NCBI GenBank assembly: GCA_016932715.1
Contig: JAFGCG010000108.1
Coordinates: 1-64,000 of the forward strand
Reading direction: 5' to 3'
Origin: Anaerolineales bacterium
GTDB lineage: Bacteria > Chloroflexota > Anaerolineae > Anaerolineales > Villigracilaceae
DNA: 64,000 nt
Both the position numbers and the translations under genes were made by a program. Positions 16,195 through 24,516 of the stretch are shown here, piece after piece. The notes under the pieces were generated by a model. It was not told the DNA's origin and did not search any database. It saw nothing but the letters and a program-made list of their open reading frames with translations. Each line of letters opens with the position of its first letter. Positions within the stretch are counted from its first letter, which is position 1.

Positions 16195-17946
16195 ATGCAC
16201 ACCAAATCCATATCTCCCTGGAAGGAAGCCGTCCAAGCAGGCCTGATCGCCGGAGCCATAGCCGTTCTGCTGAACCTGGTTGGCATGACCACGGCCTTTA
16301 GTGGGCGATACATCGTGAGCGGCTGGTTCACCATGGGCCAGGTCCTTTTCCTTGTGCCGATGTTCATTCTGGCTTATACAACAGCCCGCAAGATCGCGCC
16401 ACAACCAGCTATGCATACTGCACTGGCCGGCCTGGTTTGCGGTGTGATTGGCAGTGCCGTGCAGGCCGGATTGGTCCTGCTCGGACAGGTCGTCAATCTG
16501 CGAGCCATGTTCATCAATGCCTCCCCTCAGCTCTTCGAGATTCTTACTTTCGGTCGGGACCTGCCGGGCTTGCTGCTGCTGTTGCTGGCAGGGTCGATCA
16601 TGGGCGTAGTGGGCGCAGTTATTTTCCTGCTCCCCGAACGCCTCGCCAAGTCTGTCCTCCAGGCACTTCTGTGGATACTCCTGCTGGGACTCCTGCGCGA
16701 TCTCGTGTCGACGGTAACCGCGCAATGGGTCATCAAGACAAAGGCATTCCCAGACTGGCTGGGATGGGCAGGCGTACTGATCACATCGCTGTCTACTTTT
16801 ATCAACAAAACGATCTACTCCGCCAGCGGACTGAAGCCATTGAGCGCCATCGTCTTGTTCCTGCTCGTGGGCGCCTGGGCATACTGGCGCTACGGAAGGC
16901 CCAAGCGGGCACGAATCACTGGTCCGCTCACCAGGCGCCAACAGACTCAACGGGTACTTGGATTAGGCGGGATAGCTCTGCTCTTTATTCTGCTCCCATC
17001 GATCCTGGGCATTTTCTTTGCCGAGATCCTGGATAATGTTGGCTTGTACATTCTCATGGGCCTGGGCCTCAACATCGTTGTAGGGTTCGCGGGGCTGCTC
17101 GATTTGGGATATGTGGCTTTTTATGCCATCGGCGCTTATGCCATGGGTGTCCTCACTTCACCTGAACTGGGTTTCTTTAACCTGACTTTCTGGGAGGCGC
17201 TCCCGTTTGCACTGCTGGCTACCGTCATCGCTGGCGTCATCCTGGGTCTGCCCATATTGAAGATGCGCGGCGACTATCTGGCCATTGTCACATTGGGATT
17301 CGGTGAGATCGTCCGCCTGCTGGCACTGTCCGATTGGCTGCGCCCGTGGCTGGGGGGCACACAGGGAATCCAACGCATCGGCCAGCCGACCATTGGTTCC
17401 ATCATTCTAGATTCGCAGCAGGATCTCTACTACCTGTTCCTGGCAGCGATTGGCATCGTTGCGTTCATCGCCTGGCGTTTGAAAGATTCGCGCATTGGGC
17501 GCGCCTGGATGGCAATCCGCGAAGACGAAGATGTAGCCATGGCGATGGGCATCAACCATGTTGCGACCAAGTTGCTGGCTTTTGCCACCGGCGCCCTGTT
17601 TTCCGGACTGGCCGGCACGATCTTCGCCGCCAAACTGCATTCTGTTTACCCGCACAGCATGAACTTCCTTGTTTCGATCAACGTGCTGTCGCTCATCATC
17701 ATTGGCGGCATGGGTTCCATCCCTGGTGTTTTCGTGGGTGCCTTTGTCCTGATCGCTGCCCCAGACCTGTTGCGTGAGTTTGCCGAATACCGGTACCTTG
17801 CATATGGAGCACTACTGGTGGCGATGATGTTGACCAGACCCGAAGGCCTCTGGCCCGAGGAACGGCGGCGGCTCGAGTTACACGAAGAAGAGGGTGAGGT
17901 CCCCCTGGGGGAACCGCCACCGGTCTTAAACACACCCGGCGGGTAG
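16195..17946 (+). CDS. livM: branched-chain amino acid ABC transporter permease LivM with N-terminal membrane extension
   Basis: A 583-residue permease. The C-terminal half is an ordinary LivM, with NIVVGFAGLLDLGYVAFYAIGAYAMG near 300 and the coupling loop IGRAWMAIREDEDVAMAMGINH near 437-458. The first roughly 260 residues are an added membrane domain with about six hydrophobic segments and no resemblance I can name, followed by a basic linker. Typical LivM is 300-420 residues, so this is long. The start is the ATG at 16195 after GAGGAG; the track GTG overlaps the livH end. An acidic C-terminal tail (HEEEGEV) faces the cytoplasm. Confidence 0.9.
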   Translation: MHTKSISPWKEAVQAGLIAGAIAVLLNLVGMTTAFSGRYIVSGWFTMGQVLFLVPMFILAYTTARKIAPQPAMHTALAGLVCGVIGSAVQAGLVLLGQVVNLRAMFINASPQLFEILTFGRDLPGLLLLLLAGSIMGVVGAVIFLLPERLAKSVLQALLWILLLGLLRDLVSTVTAQWVIKTKAFPDWLGWAGVLITSLSTFINKTIYSASGLKPLSAIVLFLLVGAWAYWRYGRPKRARITGPLTRRQQTQRVLGLGGIALLFILLPSILGIFFAEILDNVGLYILMGLGLNIVVGFAGLLDLGYVAFYAIGAYAMGVLTSPELGFFNLTFWEALPFALLATVIAGVILGLPILKMRGDYLAIVTLGFGEIVRLLALSDWLRPWLGGTQGIQRIGQPTIGSIILDSQQDLYYLFLAAIGIVAFIAWRLKDSRIGRAWMAIREDEDVAMAMGINHVATKLLAFATGALFSGLAGTIFAAKLHSVYPHSMNFLVSINVLSLIIIGGMGSIPGVFVGAFVLIAAPDLLREFAEYRYLAYGALLVAMMLTRPEGLWPEERRRLELHEEEGEVPLGEPPPVLNTPGG

Positions 17947-17956
17947 GAGCAAAATC

Positions 17957-18763
17957 ATGGCCGAAGTCCTAGTATCTAAAAAGTTAACCAAACGCTTTGG
18001 TGGCCTGGAAGCATTGAGCCGAATCGATCTGGAAGTTCAGGAAAACAGCATCCAAAGTATTATCGGCCCGAATGGCGCCGGAAAAACAACTTTCTTCAAC
18101 TGCGTAACCGGCTTTTACACGCCCGAAGAAGGTGAGATATTCTTCTATACCCATAACCTGACCGGACTTTCTCCCGATCGGGTTACAAAATTGGGCGTAG
18201 CGCGAACCTATCAGAATATCCGCCTGTTCAAAAACATGACCGTGGTAGAGAACATCCTGGTCGGAATGCATCCCCACATGAAAGCCGGTTTGATCCAGGG
18301 CATCCTCCGCGACCGGGCCACTCGCCGTGAAGAGCAGGAAAGCCTCGAGGAGGCCCGGCGTCTGCTGCGCTTTGTGGGCTTGCGCGGCCGGGGCGACATG
18401 ATGGCAATGAACCTGCCATACGGCGAGCAGCGCCGCCTGGAGATCGCCCGCGCCGTGGCCAGCCGGCCCAAACTATTGCTCCTGGATGAGCCGACCGCCG
18501 GTATGAATCCAAGCGAGACCCAGGACATGGTCCATTTCATTCGCCGCCTGCGCGACGAACTGGGGATCACCATCCTTCTGATCGAGCACCAAATGCGCGT
18601 GGTCATGAACATATCCGAATTGATCACCGTCCTCGATTTTGGCGAGAAGATCGCCGAAGGCACACCAGCCCAAATCCAAAAGGACACCCGCGTGATCGAA
18701 GCCTATCTGGGCCGCGGCGCAGCCAGCGGATTAGGTCAACAGCAGTCCGCGCTGGCGGGCTGA
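17957..18763 (+). CDS. livG: branched-chain amino acid ABC transporter ATPase LivG
   Basis: A 268-residue ABC ATPase. Walker A GPNGAGKTT is near residue 37, GVARTYQNIRLF near 82 holds the Q-loop, and the signature appears as NLPYGEQRRLEIARAV near 154. Walker B LLLLDEPTAGMNP is near 175 and the H-loop LIEHQM near 212. The typical LivG insertion after the Q-loop is present. With LivF it drives uptake through LivHM. It starts 10 bases after livM, with a TAGGAG ribosome site. Confidence 0.93.
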   Translation: MAEVLVSKKLTKRFGGLEALSRIDLEVQENSIQSIIGPNGAGKTTFFNCVTGFYTPEEGEIFFYTHNLTGLSPDRVTKLGVARTYQNIRLFKNMTVVENILVGMHPHMKAGLIQGILRDRATRREEQESLEEARRLLRFVGLRGRGDMMAMNLPYGEQRRLEIARAVASRPKLLLLDEPTAGMNPSETQDMVHFIRRLRDELGITILLIEHQMRVVMNISELITVLDFGEKIAEGTPAQIQKDTRVIEAYLGRGAASGLGQQQSALAG

Positions 18764-18778
18764 GGCGGAGGGAATCCA

Positions 18779-19492
18779 ATGGCATTGCTTGAAGTCGAAA
18801 ATATCCACTCGTATTACGGCAATATTCACGCGTTGAAGGGGGTTTCACTCAGCGTTGATAAAGGCGAGATCGTCACCCTGATCGGCGGAAACGGCGCGGG
18901 GAAATCAACAACACTGCGTACCATCACTGGTATCATGAAGCCGCATGAGGGCCATGTACGTCTCGAAGGAAACGACCTGGCGCCCTTCAAACCTCATGAA
19001 ATCGTGTACAAGGGTGTAGCAATGGTCCCCGAGGGACGCCGCATTTTTGCGCGACTCTCCGTCGCCGAGAATCTTGAAATGGGCGCGTACACCCTGACCA
19101 ACAAATCGAAATTGAACCAGAACATGGAAAGAGTGTACAAGCTTTTCCCGCGCTTGAAGGAGCGCCGCTCCCAGGTAGCCGGGACTCTCTCCGGCGGCGA
19201 ACAGCAAATGCTCGCCACCGGCCGGGCCCTGATGGCTGACCCAACTGTTCTGCTCATGGACGAACCATCCATGGGTCTCGCCCCTGTGCTGGTGGAGCTG
19301 ATCTTTGATACGATCCAGCAGATCAACAAAGAAGGCACGACGATCCTGCTTGTGGAACAGAACGCCCTCATGGCACTGTCGATCGCACATCGCGGCTACG
19401 TCCTGCAAACAGGCGAGATCGTAATCAGCGATACGGCTGAGAATCTCAAGCAGAATGTGACGGTTCAGAAAGCGTATCTGGGCATGGAATAA
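18779..19492 (+). CDS. livF: branched-chain amino acid ABC transporter ATPase LivF
   Basis: A 237-residue ABC ATPase, last gene of the liv operon. Walker A GGNGAGKST is near residue 38. MVPEGRRIFARLSVAENLEMGAY near 82, the signature TLSGGEQQMLATGRAL near 139 and Walker B VLLMDEPSMGLAP near 160 are intact. The VPEGR segment is characteristic of LivF. A GGCGGAGGG site precedes the ATG. A strong terminator follows the stop. Confidence 0.93.
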   Translation: MALLEVENIHSYYGNIHALKGVSLSVDKGEIVTLIGGNGAGKSTTLRTITGIMKPHEGHVRLEGNDLAPFKPHEIVYKGVAMVPEGRRIFARLSVAENLEMGAYTLTNKSKLNQNMERVYKLFPRLKERRSQVAGTLSGGEQQMLATGRALMADPTVLLMDEPSMGLAPVLVELIFDTIQQINKEGTTILLVEQNALMALSIAHRGYVLQTGEIVISDTAENLKQNVTVQKAYLGME

Positions 19493-19509
19493 TAACCTGC
19501 AACAAGACC

Positions 19510-19546
19510 AGCGCAGAGGTACAATCATGTCCTCTGCGCTTTTTTA
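19510..19546 (+). terminator. intrinsic terminator of the liv operon
   Basis: The 10-base arms AGCGCAGAGG and CCTCTGCGCT flank an 11-base loop, and a run of T follows directly. Confidence 0.88.
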
Positions 19547-19566
19547 TATCTGACGGGAGCTTCCGT

Positions 19567-20550
19567 ATGCTGATCCTTATAGCCGATGACGTCCGCAAAG
19601 CCCTGCCGATGAACGAAGCCATCGCGGCGATGAAGAATGCCTACGCCGCTCTTTCCAGCGGGACGGCTGTCGTGCCGCTTCGGACGCGTCTCCCCCTCCC
19701 AAACAGCGAAGCCCTCAGCCTCTTCATGCCAGCCTATGTTCATTCCGCGGAGGACCAGGCGCTGGCGATCAAAGTCGTTTCGTTGTTCCCAGCCAACCCC
19801 GCGCGCGGGCTCGCCTACATCCAGGCGGCGGTGCTGGCCTTCGACCCGGAGACCGGTCAGGCGATCGCGCTGCTCGAAGGCAGTTCCCTGACCGCCATCC
19901 GCACGGGCGCAGCCGGCGGCGCCGCCATCGACCTGCTGGCGCGCAAAGGCAGCAAAGTTGTCGCGGTCGTTGGCGCGGGCGCACAGGGACGTACCCAGCT
20001 CGAAGCCGCCTGCGCCGCGCGGAAAATAGAGACAGCTTTCATCTTCGATGCAGACAGGGAAAAAGCCCGAGCCTTTGCCGAAGAGATGAAAAAGGGAGTG
20101 ATCCAGGATATTCGCGTGGCAGAAAGCGCCCGGGAAGCCATCGAAAACGCGGACATCATCTGCACTGCCACGACCTCCACAACACCTGTCTTCGCTGACC
20201 GAGACGTCAAAGCCGGGACTCACATCTCCGCCGTTGGCTCCTACACCCCGGAGATGCAGGAGATCCCGGCAGAGACATTGCAGCGTGCGAAAATCTTCGT
20301 CGACGCGCGCCTCGCCGCGCTGGAGGAGGCTGGCGACCTCATCCAGCCCATCCGCGCGGGACTGTTCGACGAGTCTCACATCTGCGGCGAACTGGGCGAG
20401 GTCGTGCTGGGACGAATCCCGGGCAGGGGATCGGACGAGGAGATTACCTGCTTCAAGTCGGTGGGGATTGCCGTGCAGGATGCCCTGGCGGCGCAGGTCG
20501 CACTGAACAATGCACGCAAAATGAAGATTGGTACCGAAGTGGATTTTTAA
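19567..20550 (+). CDS. ornithine cyclodeaminase / mu-crystallin family protein
   Basis: A 327-residue NAD(P)-dependent family member. An N-terminal substrate region (PLRTRLPLP near residue 38) precedes EGSSLTAIRTGAAGGAAIDLLARKGS near 101-126 and the Rossmann motif VVGAGAQGRTQLEA near 131. The family includes ornithine cyclodeaminase, alanine dehydrogenase and ketimine reductases, and sequence alone does not separate these. Length is typical. It follows the liv operon but after a terminator, so it is separately transcribed, perhaps with the FAD oxidoreductase downstream. A dispersed repeat lies between the two. Confidence 0.82.
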   Translation: MLILIADDVRKALPMNEAIAAMKNAYAALSSGTAVVPLRTRLPLPNSEALSLFMPAYVHSAEDQALAIKVVSLFPANPARGLAYIQAAVLAFDPETGQAIALLEGSSLTAIRTGAAGGAAIDLLARKGSKVVAVVGAGAQGRTQLEAACAARKIETAFIFDADREKARAFAEEMKKGVIQDIRVAESAREAIENADIICTATTSTTPVFADRDVKAGTHISAVGSYTPEMQEIPAETLQRAKIFVDARLAALEEAGDLIQPIRAGLFDESHICGELGEVVLGRIPGRGSDEEITCFKSVGIAVQDALAAQVALNNARKMKIGTEVDF

Positions 20551-20552
20551 AA

Positions 20553-20603
20553 CTCTCGCGCTGAGCGGACACTGAGCGAACGAAGTGGCAGACGAAGCGC
20601 GCA
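20553..20603. repeat. dispersed hairpin repeat, family A copy 1
   Basis: CTCGCGCTGAGCGGA...GACGAAGCGCGC, starting right after a stop codon. The ends CGCGCT and AGCGCG can pair. Related copies are at 21774, 24391, 52584 and 62930. Confidence 0.75.
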
Positions 20604-20618
20604 TAACAGGAAAAGGAT

Positions 20619-21773
20619 ATGGATACCCCAAAAACAGCTGACATCGTAATCATCGGGGGCGGCGTGATGGGAGCCAGCGCGGCATACCATCTCGCAAAGT
20701 CTGGAATCAGGAATGTGGTCCTGCTCGAAAAGGAAGAGTTTTTCGGCACAGGCGCAACGGGCCGCTGCGCGGGCGGCGTCCGCTACCAATTCTCCACCGA
20801 GATCAATGTCAAACTCTCGCTGGAAAGCCTGCCGATGATCGAGCGCTTCAGGGAGGAGATCGGGCAGGACGTGGGCTATCGTCAATGCGGATATTTGCTC
20901 GTGGCGACGGATGAAAAAGATGCCAACGCGTTCAGGCACAATGTCGAAATGCAGAACCGTCTTGGCGTGCAGACTCAACTCCTGAGCGGAGAGGACGTCC
21001 GCGCGCGGCTGCCGCTGATGAGATTCGAAGATGCCATCGCCGGGACGTGGAATCCGAAGGATGGCCTGGCGGACCCGAACAGCGTCGTGGCGGGCTATGT
21101 CAGCGCGGCGCAGAAGCTGGGAGTCAAGGCACTCACCCAAGCGGAAGTGACGGGAGTCCGCCTCAGCAGAGACGAGGTCGAGGCAGTGGAGACAACCCAG
21201 GGGGTGATCCAGACCCGGGCCGTCCTGAATACGGCCGGACCCTGGGCGGGGTTGATCGGGGAGATGGCGGGAGTCGAGATCCCGATCCTGCCCATCCGCC
21301 GGCAAATGTTCACCACCAATGCGTTGAAGGAAATCCCTGAAGATTTTCCGTTCGTGATCGATTTTGCGCAGTCGCTTTATTTCCATCGCGAAGGGGAAGG
21401 TTTGCTGATCGGCATGAGCAACCAGAAGGAGCAACCGGGCTTCGACCAGAGCGTGGACGAAGAGTTCGAAATGGAAAATTTCGAAGCCGCCATGGAGCGG
21501 ATGCCTCTGCTCGAACGCGCCAGCCGCGCCTCGCACTGGGCCGGGTTGTACGAAGTGACACCCGATGCTCACCCAATCTTCGGCGGCAGCCGCGTAAAGG
21601 GGTTTACCATCTGCGCCGGTTTTTCGGGTCACGGCTTCATGCACGGACCGGTTGCCGGGAAGTTGATGACCGAATATGTTTTGGACGGGAAATTTTCGAC
21701 GGTGGATGTTTCGATGCTCGATCTGAGGCGCTTCGAGGAAGGAAGATTGATAACCGAGTACAATGTGGTTTAA
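20619..21773 (+). CDS. FAD-dependent oxidoreductase (sarcosine oxidase beta / DAO family)
   Basis: A 384-residue flavoprotein. The N-terminal dinucleotide-binding motif IVIIGGGVMGASAAYHLAKSG is near residues 7-27. GATGRCAGGVRYQF near 45 matches the sarcosine/glycine oxidase group, and the C-terminal FTICAGFSGHGFMHGPVAGKL near 330 contacts FAD. It probably oxidises a secondary amine or N-methyl amino acid to the imine with transfer to oxygen or another acceptor. The substrate is unknown. A GGA ribosome site lies close upstream, and family A repeats flank it on both sides. Confidence 0.82.
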   Translation: MDTPKTADIVIIGGGVMGASAAYHLAKSGIRNVVLLEKEEFFGTGATGRCAGGVRYQFSTEINVKLSLESLPMIERFREEIGQDVGYRQCGYLLVATDEKDANAFRHNVEMQNRLGVQTQLLSGEDVRARLPLMRFEDAIAGTWNPKDGLADPNSVVAGYVSAAQKLGVKALTQAEVTGVRLSRDEVEAVETTQGVIQTRAVLNTAGPWAGLIGEMAGVEIPILPIRRQMFTTNALKEIPEDFPFVIDFAQSLYFHREGEGLLIGMSNQKEQPGFDQSVDEEFEMENFEAAMERMPLLERASRASHWAGLYEVTPDAHPIFGGSRVKGFTICAGFSGHGFMHGPVAGKLMTEYVLDGKFSTVDVSMLDLRRFEEGRLITEYNVV

Positions 21774-21907
21774 TTCGCGCTGAGCGGAGGACGAGCAAAG
21801 CGAGGTCCGAAGACGAAGCGCGCATAATTATGAAATATTAGATTTACCTAACATCTGCCCTTCGTCTGCGTTCGTCGCGAAGCGCTCCTTACTCCACTCA
21901 GGACGAG
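21774..21907. repeat. dispersed hairpin repeat, family A copy 2 with partner
   Basis: TTCGCGCTGAGCGGAGG...GAAGACGAAGCGCGC is followed by a second half, CCTTCGTCTGCGTTCGTCGCGAAGCGC...CTCAGGACGAG, in the opposite sense. The halves can form a long imperfect hairpin between the oxidoreductase and cinA. Confidence 0.7.
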
Positions 21908-21913
21908 AGTTTT

Positions 21914-23116
21914 ATGCCTTCTGCAGAAATTATCACAATTGGAACGGAAATATTACTGGGTGAAATCGTAGACACCAACACGCGCTACATCGCGCGGACG
22001 CTGCGCGGCATGGGCGTGAACATTTATCGCACTACCACCATCGGCGACAATACTGAAAGGATCGCGGAGGCGATCCGCAACTCGATGAACCGCGCCGAGA
22101 TTGTGATTACCACCGGCGGGCTGGGTCCCACGGTGGATGATCCGACCCGCGAGGCGGTTGCAAAAGCGGCCGGCGTCGAACTTGAATTCCGCGAAGATCT
22201 GTGGCAGCAGGTCGTGGCCGTCATTTCGCGTTATGGACGCAAGCCCTCCCAGAATCAAAAACGGCAGGCCTACATCCCGAAAGGCGCACTCGCCATTGCC
22301 AACCCGGTGGGCACAGCCCCATGTTTCATCGTCGAGTATTCCCCTCTCCTTTCAGGAGATCGCGAACGCCGCGCCAAGCAGCGGCAGTCCCGTAGCGAAG
22401 CGGAGGGAGGGGCAGGGGTGAGGTGCGTTGCCTCGCTGCCGGGCGTTCCGAACGAAATGGAACACATCCTGCACGAATCGATCATCCCCTATCTGCAGAA
22501 GCGTTTCGGTTTGAACGAGATCATCAAGATCCGCGTCCTGCATTGTGCGGGTCTGGGCGAGGGGATGATCGATGAGCAGATCGCCGAGTTCGAAACGCTG
22601 AGCAACCCCACGGTCGGGCTGGCAGCGCACACCGGCGTGGTCGACATCCGCGTTGCAGCGAAGGCAAAGAGCGAAGCCGAAGCCGACCGGATGATCGCGG
22701 AGATCGAGCAGAGAATCCGTGAGAAGCTCGGGGATGTCGTCTTTGGAGCGGATGAAGATCGGCTGGAGGACGTCGCGCTCAACGAGGTGGCAAAACGCGG
22801 CTGGACCCTGGTCGGCGTGGAGTCGGGACTCGACGGGCTGCTGGCGCGCAAGGTCCCACACACCGTCTCTCTCCCCGATCTGACGCCTGATTCCCTGATG
22901 GCGGCATTGCGCGCCGCCCGAGCCGATTCCAACGCGGACGCCGCGCTGGGCGTTGCCATGTACCTCGAGGAACGCGCCGCCGCAATAGGGTTGATCACGC
23001 CGAAGGGCGAAAAGACTCACCGCATTACCTACGGGGGACCTCCGCGCAGTCTGGCGCGCTGGTCCGTCAACCTTGCCCTGGACTGGCTGCGCCGCCGCGC
23101 CGGGGAGAGCGACTAG
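21914..23116 (+). CDS. cinA: CinA-like protein with degenerate C-terminal domain
   Basis: A 400-residue CinA family protein. The N-terminal MoaB-like (COG1058) domain is well conserved: IITIGTEILLGEIVDTNTRYIA near residue 5, TTGGLGPTVDDPTREAVA near 61 and SLPGVPNEMEHIL near 175. That domain hydrolyses ADP-ribose-type nucleotides in relatives. About 35 residues rich in Arg/Ser/Gly (near 142-172) are inserted before SLPGVPNEM. Their DNA looks like an intergenic repeat read in frame. The C-terminal deamidase-like domain is short and has ESGLDG where the family has ESCTGG, so nicotinamide mononucleotide deamidase activity is unlikely. Confidence 0.85.
   Translation: MPSAEIITIGTEILLGEIVDTNTRYIARTLRGMGVNIYRTTTIGDNTERIAEAIRNSMNRAEIVITTGGLGPTVDDPTREAVAKAAGVELEFREDLWQQVVAVISRYGRKPSQNQKRQAYIPKGALAIANPVGTAPCFIVEYSPLLSGDRERRAKQRQSRSEAEGGAGVRCVASLPGVPNEMEHILHESIIPYLQKRFGLNEIIKIRVLHCAGLGEGMIDEQIAEFETLSNPTVGLAAHTGVVDIRVAAKAKSEAEADRMIAEIEQRIREKLGDVVFGADEDRLEDVALNEVAKRGWTLVGVESGLDGLLARKVPHTVSLPDLTPDSLMAALRAARADSNADAALGVAMYLEERAAAIGLITPKGEKTHRITYGGPPRSLARWSVNLALDWLRRRAGESD
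22337..22425. repeat. intergenic-type repeat inserted in frame within cinA
   Basis: CCCCTCTCCTTTCAGGAGA...GGAGGGAGGGGCAGGGGTGAGG has the look of a hairpin spacer repeat. It keeps the cinA reading frame and encodes residues absent from typical CinA proteins. Confidence 0.5.
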
Positions 23117-24085
23117 ATGCCGCCTCGCAAGCGATCCTCACATGCCTGGATCTATGCAATTTGGGGGCTGAATGGCCTTGTGGTTCTGTGTCTATTGGTT
23201 GTTGCCGTACTTTACAAAACGAGCCTGCAGGTTTCCGCTGCAGATCAGGTCATTGCGACGGCGGCTCCCGGCGAAACGCGCAAGCTTCCACCGACAAGTT
23301 ATTTCCTGCCAACGCTGACGCCAAACCCATTCTATACGCCGCCGGTCTTCGAAACCGTAACACCTTTTGTGCTGGTGGAAGGTCCGCGCCCCACGATCAT
23401 TGGTTTTTCGTTTGGCGGGCGTCCTATTGAAGCCTATCGATTCGGGGTTGGCGAGAAGGAATATCTCATTGTGGCAGGCATTCATGGCGGATACGAAGGC
23501 AACACGATTGCGCTGGCGAACGAACTCATCACATATATCAACGAAAACCCGGGCGTCATCCCAACCGATGTGACGTTATATATCATCCGCAACATGAACC
23601 CGGATGGCGAAGCGCGCGACGATGGGGTAGATGGGCGCGTCAACAACAACGGTGTGGATTTGAATCGCAACTTCCCCACGAAGAACTGGACCGCAGACTG
23701 GGACCGCGATGGCTGCTGGATCTATCGTCCCACCACGGGCGGCGCGTACGGCGGCTCGGAACCTGAAACACGCACCGTCATGAGCTTCATTCGGGGTCAC
23801 AAATTCAAAGCGCTGATCAGCTATCACAGCGCAGCCTTGGGCATCTTCCCCGGCGGCGTCCCGTGGACAGGACCCTCGAAACGCTTAGCCAAAGCGCTGG
23901 CGAAAGTGACGGACTATCCGTACCCGCCCCTCGACACGGGCTGTGAATACACTGGCACGCTGGCAGACTGGGCCGTCGAGAACGGCGTCGGCGCGGCGGT
24001 AGATATGGAATTGCGCGATCACAAGCATACTGATTTCAAGGAAAACCTCAAAGCGTTGCAGGTTTTCCTGAATTTCCAGCCTTGA
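23117..24085 (+). CDS. membrane-anchored M14 family zinc carboxypeptidase
   Basis: A 322-residue protein with an N-terminal membrane anchor (residues about 11-33) and an outward M14 peptidase domain. Zinc ligands are seen as AGIHGGYEGN (HxxE, near residue 120) and ISYHSAALG near 235. RNMNPDG near 157, GVDLNRNFPTKNW near 178 (substrate carboxylate binding) and the C-terminal VDMELRDH with the catalytic Glu complete the set. It is of the short, bacterial MpaA-like kind that trims peptides, perhaps from the cell wall. It begins right after the cinA stop. Confidence 0.88.
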   Translation: MPPRKRSSHAWIYAIWGLNGLVVLCLLVVAVLYKTSLQVSAADQVIATAAPGETRKLPPTSYFLPTLTPNPFYTPPVFETVTPFVLVEGPRPTIIGFSFGGRPIEAYRFGVGEKEYLIVAGIHGGYEGNTIALANELITYINENPGVIPTDVTLYIIRNMNPDGEARDDGVDGRVNNNGVDLNRNFPTKNWTADWDRDGCWIYRPTTGGAYGGSEPETRTVMSFIRGHKFKALISYHSAALGIFPGGVPWTGPSKRLAKALAKVTDYPYPPLDTGCEYTGTLADWAVENGVGAAVDMELRDHKHTDFKENLKALQVFLNFQP

Positions 24086-24387
24086 AAAATATTCACGGGG
24101 ATCACAGCCTCCAGGCATTGATCAGCTATCATAGCGCCGCGTTGGGCATCTTTCCTGGCGGGTTCCCATGGGATGAAGACGCTCGCCGCCTGGCGCAGTC
24201 CCTCGCCGAGGTTACCTCCTACCGTTTCCCGCCGATCGACACAGGATGTGCGTATTCAGGTACACTTGCAAACTATGCAGTCTCGACTGGAATCGCTGCC
24301 GTAGATCTGGAACTGACGAATCACATCGACACAGATTTCGACCAGAATTTGCAGGTATTGGATGTGTTATTGAATTTTGTACCATGA
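24082..24387 (+). pseudogene. truncated tandem copy of the M14 peptidase C-terminus
   Basis: A 101-residue frame whose body is clearly homologous to the last third of the preceding peptidase: LISYHSAALGIFPGG, DTGCAYSGTLANYAV and VDLELTNHIDTDF match, in order, the same stretches there. The N-terminal two thirds, including the HxxE zinc motif, are missing. It could start at the TTG overlapping the upstream stop. It cannot be an active peptidase alone; it is a remnant of duplication and deletion, or perhaps a C-terminal appendage made by readthrough. Confidence 0.8.
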
Positions 24388-24390
24388 ACA

Positions 24391-24494
24391 CCTCGCGCTG
24401 AGCGGAATGATGAGTAGAGCGAGGAATGCAGACAAAGCGCGCTTACTCATACAACTCGCCCTTCGTCTACGGGCTACGCCCTCCGCTCAGGACG
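24391..24494. repeat. dispersed hairpin repeat, family A copy 3 with partner
   Basis: CCTCGCGCTGAGCGGAATG...AAAGCGCGC is followed by CCCTTCGTCTACGGGC...CTCCGCTCAGGACGA. CTGAGCGGA and TCCGCTCAG are exact complements, so the unit can fold into a long hairpin. Confidence 0.7.
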
Positions 24495-24516
24495 AATTCA
24501 TTTCAAAGGAGCACGA

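Noticed and set aside
15742-16950. 402-codon minus-strand ORF across livH and livM
   Set aside because: It spans two real genes on the other strand and their junction, which no real gene would; composition is Gln/His-rich.
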